NCBI RefSeq assembly: GCF_963678635.1
Contig: NC_087063.1
Span: 51,905,220 to 51,969,219 of the forward strand
Length of the DNA: 64,000 nt
Origin: Symsagittifera roscoffensis
Taxonomy: Eukaryota; Xenacoelomorpha; Acoela; Convolutidae
Direction of reading: 5' to 3'
Shown piece by piece: positions 58,929 through 64,000 of the stretch. The position numbers and the translations under genes are program-made. The stretch's first letter is position 1; each line of letters begins with the position of its first letter. The notes beneath the pieces were generated by a model that saw nothing but the letters and a program-made list of their open reading frames with translations, was not told the DNA's origin and did no database searches.

Positions 58929-61070
58929 CACCTGTACCAGGGCAAAACCCTAAAGGTACCGATTGCATTTTAAGGTCTAAGGAAGAGTGTTTGCTTCAAA
59001 AAAAAAACATGAACAATTCAAAATCTAAGAAAATTGAAAACGTGTTTGAGTTTTCTGAAATTCATTCTCCGACACGCTAAGAAAAGTGCAAAATAACACA
59101 TTTTGTACATAGCAAAGTATTTAATAGTCTAAAAAGCATGCCTAATTTTTTTATAATAATGTTTAAGTCGGAGTAAATCTCCGATTACGCATTAACAGAC
59201 AAAATTTATCACAAATTGGCCATGTTGGCAAGCCTATTAACCTAGGAAAAGCGTCAAAATAATTTTTTTTTATTGTGAGCTTAAGACTACAATAGCTTTC
59301 GAATGTTCTAAAAATGTGTAAAAAACTGCAAGCTAAAAGGTCTAAATATGCCGGTAGAAAAAAAAACACAAAACTTCGGAGCTTTTTTTGAATGTCGTAA
59401 TAACCTAATGGATTGCATCATTCCAAGGCACTGAGCGTTGAGACTGTCTTTTAAACTCTATTGGCTGAAAACTTTGTTTGCTCAAATAGTTCGATGACAT
59501 TTTCGAAAAAAAAATGAAAAGATTTAAAAAATTTTTTGAGATTCTTTTGTAAACCGTCACCCTACACGCTATGTAAAATAAAAAGTAAATTGCTTGACAC
59601 AAAAAACTCTTTTAACTGATCAAATAGCTTGTTTCAGTTCATTTTGGAACAATTTCTAAAGCAAATCAAATCTACGCTGAAATTGTATATATTGAGTTGT
59701 ATAGCGCATCAGTTTTCCCAAAATAGCTGAGTGGCAGTCTTCAAACCCCCTCAACTCTATAAAAAAAATTTCTCCTTTAAAAAATATATATCCAGTTTGA
59801 GCTCAAGATGACGTTACTTTTCGAAATATTTCAAAAGTTAATGTCAAAACAATGCTAGGTAAAAAGTCGAAACTTGTCAATTTATTTGGAGTTTTTTCGA
59901 AAACCATCTGCTTTTTTTCTCTGTAAAGTACAAAGTGACATATTTTGTACAAAGCAAAGTATTAAACAGACCAAGTAGCATGCCGCAGTTCAATTTATTA
60001 CAATTTTTAAGACGGATTAAATCTCCGCTCACGCGTTCTTAGCACAAAATTTCTCGCCAAATTAGCCGTAATGGCAAGCTCCAATAACTCTACAAAAACA
60101 AATGATTTTTTTTTGGTCTGAGCTCAAGACAACAATAGTTTTTGAACGCTATTAAAAGTTTTTGTTAAAAGTTGCTAGTTGAAAGCTCAAAAATTGAATT
60201 AAAAAAACACCCCGAGAACAAATACAGATGTCATTTTTTGAAAGTCTTAAAATATAACTGCTCGCATCAGTACAAAGACTTGAATATTCAGACTGATTTT
60301 TATACTCTATTTGATGAAAAAATAATCGTTTGCAAAAGGAAAAAAATCTCAAAAAAAGGATTATTTTTTTGAGACATTTTTTCAAAAACCATCATCCCAC
60401 ACGCCAAGTAAAGTACAAAGCGATATATTTTGCAGATATCAAAAAATTCAACACACCATTTACCAAACCTCAATTGAGTTTAAATTGATATCTAACACGG
60501 AATAAATCTCAGCTTACGCGTAATTAGCTCGAAAAGCATCGCGCGTTCATTATCCCAAAATGGCCAAATTGACAATATTTAAAACTTCATAACTAAATGA
60601 AAAACGATGATATTACCAGGCCAAACTGTGCTTTGGATAGGCGCACAGTTTTGTGTATGTTTCTTTCTAGTTTCCACAGACAAGTTTTTAAACATGTTAA
60701 AAAATTTTCGAAACTATAAAAAAAATGGATATAATAAAAGTAGAACAAAGGGAGCGTCGTTTTTGCAAAATTCGCTCCAATTCACAAAATGCACATTTCG
60801 GCTTCGTAATGCACAAGCAAAGTACCTTCAAAAAATTGAGCTCGCAATATCATTGCGTTTCGAATGATTTCAAACAATTTCGTCAAAATATGCTATTTAA
60901 AATGTCAAAATTTGTCCAAAAATCCTTAGCACACACGCTAAGTAAAAAGCAAAGTGATATATTTTGTACTTAGCAAAGTTTTAAATAGACCAAATTGCAT
61001 GCCTTATTTTGATTGAAAACTTTTTACGACGGATTTACTCTCCGCTTACCTGATAGAAGCACGATATGAA
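58929..61070 (+). repeat. Array of about five decayed R1-related units
   Basis: The phrase gacggattaaatctccgctc or a variant recurs near 59165, 59660, 60012, 60497 and 61026, each preceded by the cacgcnaagtaaagtacaaa block and a temperature of decay greater than the intron 5 copies. Spacing is about 350-530 bp. All ORFs here are short and unsupported. Confidence 0.62.
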
Positions 61071-61395
61071 TCGCCCGCCTATTCTCAGAAATTGGTCAAA
61101 TTGGCAACCTTGGTCAAATAAACAAATCTTTGAGAGAAAATAAACTGAGTTTAGGATAAAAATAACGTTCGTGTGATATCAAACTTCTGTAAAAAAAATG
61201 TCAAAGAATCTTTTGAGGGTCGTTTAACAGATAAAATTCTCAAAAACTGAACTTTTTCCATTTTATATCGTTCTGTTTATCCCTTTATTCTGTGTGTTGA
61301 GTAAAAGTTGAATTGTTTCCGTACAGTGACGTCCTAATTAACTAATTTAGTTTAACTTCAAATGATTTATTTTGCCACTTAACTGCGTTAGGTTC

Positions 61396-61790
61396 GAGGT
61401 GTAACTCATAGAGTAATTTCGGATAGGGTACACCGTCTGTTCGTCACGCTATCTCATTTTCGGCCGGATAGATTCGTGTAACTTCTTAGTCTAATACCGA
61501 TCCTAATCTTACTCTTATATCTACTAGTCTCAGGGTGTTTAACTAGTCTCTGCTAGGCTCAATAGATCTAGAGTATACTGGCTTATTTCGACTGCTAAAG
61601 TTCTCTTGGAGAGGTAACTAATTTCTAAGTTAAAATCAAATCTCTCTGGTGCTGAATTTACAAGTAATTTCAGCACTTACAAATAAGTGGGTGGTTAGTT
61701 AGATGGATCGTGATTGATTAATATTAAATATTTTATAGAGATAAAATATCCAATTTATAACCAATAATAAATATAGTTTATATCTGGTTC
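61396..61790 (-). mobile_element. LTR-like promoter/leader repeat L3
   Basis: Diverged third copy more than 54 kb away. Hairpins at 61651-61674 and 61674-61689. One C-G pair of the first stem has become T-A (both sides changed) and one pair is broken, leaving 9 of 10; the second stem is unchanged. Minus-strand TATAAAATA at about 61729-61737. A purine-rich stretch (GGATGGGTGGAA) lies just outside on the minus strand, as a polypurine tract would. Confidence 0.5.
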
Positions 61791-61799
61791 CACCCATCC

Positions 61800-63375
61800 G
61801 GGTTTTACAGAGTTTTTTATCTTGTATATTCTATCTGTAATGAAGGATGGATGTTGGTCGTTATTATTTGGCGAGCATCATTCGAGAAGAGAGCTCCAGG
61901 AAATTGGAGTCGTCGATATGAAGTTGTTAGTTATCGTTTGACAAAGACTATGAATGCCAATGAAATCAATCTGATTTCAAGATGGTTTGCTATGATCGTC
62001 TGTTCTTGATTGTTTGTGGAGAACTGTGTTTCGATCTGGTTTGGGAATGGCGTGAAGATCGTGTTTGGAGGGGATGCCTTATAACTCAGATTTGTACGTA
62101 TACTTGGACATCGAGGTGGTCATTGATCTGGTTCAATGAAGTCCTTTTCTGCGAAGTCAAGTCGTACTCTAAATCCTTTATGAGTCGTGATTGTGAGCGG
62201 CATGTCAGTTGTGTTTAGCCATTCTGTAGATTGAGTGTGATGGGGTCGTCTACTCTTTGGATGGTCGTTTTTGTGGTTGTTCGTGATCTATGTACTGCAT
62301 ATTATAATTTACATTTTATAAAATTTTGTTAATTGTTTTTTTTAGTTATGATTTTGGTTAATTGTTTTCGCAAAAGCGTTTTAGTTTTAGTTTAGTTATT
62401 TTTAAGAGTTACTCACACTTGTCAAAAGAAGTGATGTGGTCACAAAGCGTGGATGTAGCACGGTGGGTTAGGCCGGCTATAGAGCATGCTCAGGACGTCC
62501 TCTCTGGTGGGTTAGGCCAGGAGTGGGAGTATGATTTCGTGCTTTGTTTGGTATGGTTTTTTAAGGGGCCCTGTTTTGTATTAACTTTTTATGTTATATT
62601 ATTTTTTGTTTTCCTTTTGTTTCGTTGGTTGTGTCCTTTTCTCAAAAATCAAATTGTTTTTGGTTTGGGTTTGTCATGCGTCTTTTGGTGTTTTATTGTT
62701 TCTTTTTTAGACTTGGTAATAGTCTTCAAAAGAATAAGATATCCAGTTTTAAGCTGGTTTAATCCGGTTTGGGTACTGTGGGTTTTCTTTTCTTAGTCAT
62801 GCTGTTAGTTTATGGTTTATGGTGTTTAGTAAGCTGCGTTGGTTAGTTTGGTTATTATATAATTCCATTCCAACCGGGTTAAAGGAAAAGTGGAAACTTA
62901 TTATTGCTTGTTTGAGTTGTTGTTAGTGCAAACTTAAAACTTGAATTCATTATTTTAAACAATTCTTCGTAGGCAAGCTGTGCGATTGTGGATAGAATTT
63001 CTGTGCGTTTGAACAGAAGTTATAGAAAAGGTTAGTACTGCATCTCATTTGTATGAATTTACTGCTTTCAAGACTAAATTTTACTGCTTTTGGGATTGAA
63101 AAGTATAAATTGATTTTTATCGTATTTAAATTTACTACATTTGGGGAAATAATTTAGAAATGAATTTACCACTTTGAATTAACTTTTACTGCATCATTTA
63201 TTGCTGTTGGTTTAATAGAGTTTAATATAGAAAACAAAGTTTATAGTTTTATTTGTCTTTTCTTGTTTTGAAGGTGACCGTGGTGTGAAAACTAAAAAAA
63301 TGCAAATTATTGAATAAAATGGTTAGTTCTTTTTTGAATTAGTTAGTTTGAAATTTGTTAAATTCATAGTTACCT
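61800..63375. other. T/G-rich tract, no assigned gene
   Basis: Strongly T- and G-rich on the + strand. Open frames at 61982-62218 and 62434-62796 (hydrophobic) look like composition effects. 63040-63210 repeats the phrase aatttactgctttt with variants four or five times. It may be the interior of the minus-strand element that ends in L3. Confidence 0.35.
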
Positions 63376-63741
63376 TTAGTCTTCGGGGGAAAATCCGTGA
63401 GGGAAAACATCGTGAATAGTGTCTGATGTAGTTAGTACTTTTGCTAGTATGCGTATTATATTTTTAGTTTGCAGCAGTGGCCAAAGCAATTGTAGTGCTT
63501 TTATGGTTTTTAGTTCTTCGGTGCCTACTGCAAATTCATGAGGTGTGTTCTGGATTAGATTGTAAATTTTATGATTATATTTAGTCTTGTGGATGAATTC
63601 TAAAATGGGTGTTTCTATAGGTTGAATATCTTCGTCGTTGAAGGTCTTCATGAGGGGACAAAATATATACATTTGGGTGACTGGATCATAACTCCAGAGG
63701 TTGCCTTGGAAGTTAGTATTTTTTAATGCAATACGTAAAGT
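63376..63741 (-). CDS. Hypothetical minus-strand open frame, TE-associated
   Basis: The stop-to-stop frame covers 63741 to 63376; the only internal ATG gives 98 aa from 63672. Upstream residues include NFQGNLWSYDPVTQ, then MYIFCPLMKTF and TIHDVFPHGFSPED at the end. Composition is balanced and protein-like, unlike the neighbouring shadow frames, and the strand agrees with the minus-strand reading of L3 downstream. No family recognised. It may be one exon or a frameshifted piece of a retroelement protein continuing past the window. Confidence 0.3.
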   Translation of the reverse strand, partial: TLRIALKNTNFQGNLWSYDPVTQMYIFCPLMKTFNDEDIQPIETPILEFIHKTKYNHKIYNLIQNTPHEFAVGTEELKTIKALQLLWPLLQTKNIIRILAKVLTTSDTIHDVFPHGFSPED

Positions 63742-64000
63742 TTAGGAAAAAAGGTGAGCTGTAATTGGAATTGATGAATTGAAATCTGTGGTGAGGTTGT
63801 CGTGATGGTGTGTGTAAATGAAATTGATTTTGGATAAAACGGTAACAAGTATAAGTGTGTGTTTGCTTAGTTCTCAACATGATGTCGTGTGAGCAGTGCA
63901 AATCACGTTCTTTTGGTGTCAGGAAGTGAAAGGTTAGTGAAAATGTTTGAAAATTTTCGTGAAATGATTCATACGCTTGGATGTGTGATAGTGCTTCTGA

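Noticed and set aside
62362-62796. 144-aa hydrophobic frame, apparently multi-pass membrane protein
   Set aside because: T-rich DNA readily produces such frames; no ATG until 62434, no recognised family, and the strand is opposite to the only plausible element here.

Overview
The window is eukaryotic nuclear DNA, almost certainly from an invertebrate animal. It is AT-rich, has GT-AG introns from 0.2 to 7 kb, and is full of animal-type repeats: Tc1/mariner relics and MITEs, a hAT-type MITE, a MULE relic, tRNA-derived SINEs and LINE tails. I cannot name the species.

One protein-coding gene is clear. It is a MAP-kinase-interacting kinase (MNK/MKNK, Lk6 family) on the + strand, with six coding exons between 31163 and 53420. 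The six exons join in one open frame of 708 codons with consistent phases. They carry a basic N-terminal motif, a glycine loop, the ATP lysine, HRDLKPAN, the MNK-specific DFD in place of [12 protein letters not shown] and the four-cysteine zinc insert. Introns 3, 4 and 5 (about 6-7 kb each) are mostly repeats.

Layout. (1) 1-7510: a tandem duplication (about 3 kb, offset about 4724) of a TE-like unit with a minus-strand TATA box, a double-hairpin leader and a 76-aa ORF. (2) 7559-35569: a large tandem segmental duplication. Unit A is 7559-23297 and unit B is 23298-35569. Unit B holds the working MNK exons 1-3. Unit A holds a decayed copy of the same exons, with a 244-bp deletion in exon 1, a poly-G frameshift in exon 2 and substitutions in exon 3. 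The units also differ by a 2.5-kb tandem duplication (A only), a hAT MITE insertion (B only, with the empty site preserved in A), and a roughly 1 kb block with no visible differences. A 200-N gap (27047-27246) lies in unit B inside a long inverted repeat. (3) 35570-53420: introns 3-5 with MNK exons 4-6, SINEs, foldback MITEs carrying TTTTGGCGCCAAAA palindromes, and tandem and inverted copies of a roughly 480-bp MITE (R1). (4) 53421-64000: MNK 3' flank, a MULE transposase relic, a decayed R1 array, and a third copy of the double-hairpin promoter/LTR-like repeat next to a minus-strand open frame of unknown identity.

I found no bacterial-style operon, CRISPR array or complete novel multi-gene system. 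The most interesting material is the MNK gene's unusual sequence, its decayed partial duplicate, the paired-hairpin repeat and the E2F-like MITEs. Assembly artefact (uncollapsed haplotypes) remains a live alternative for the duplications.
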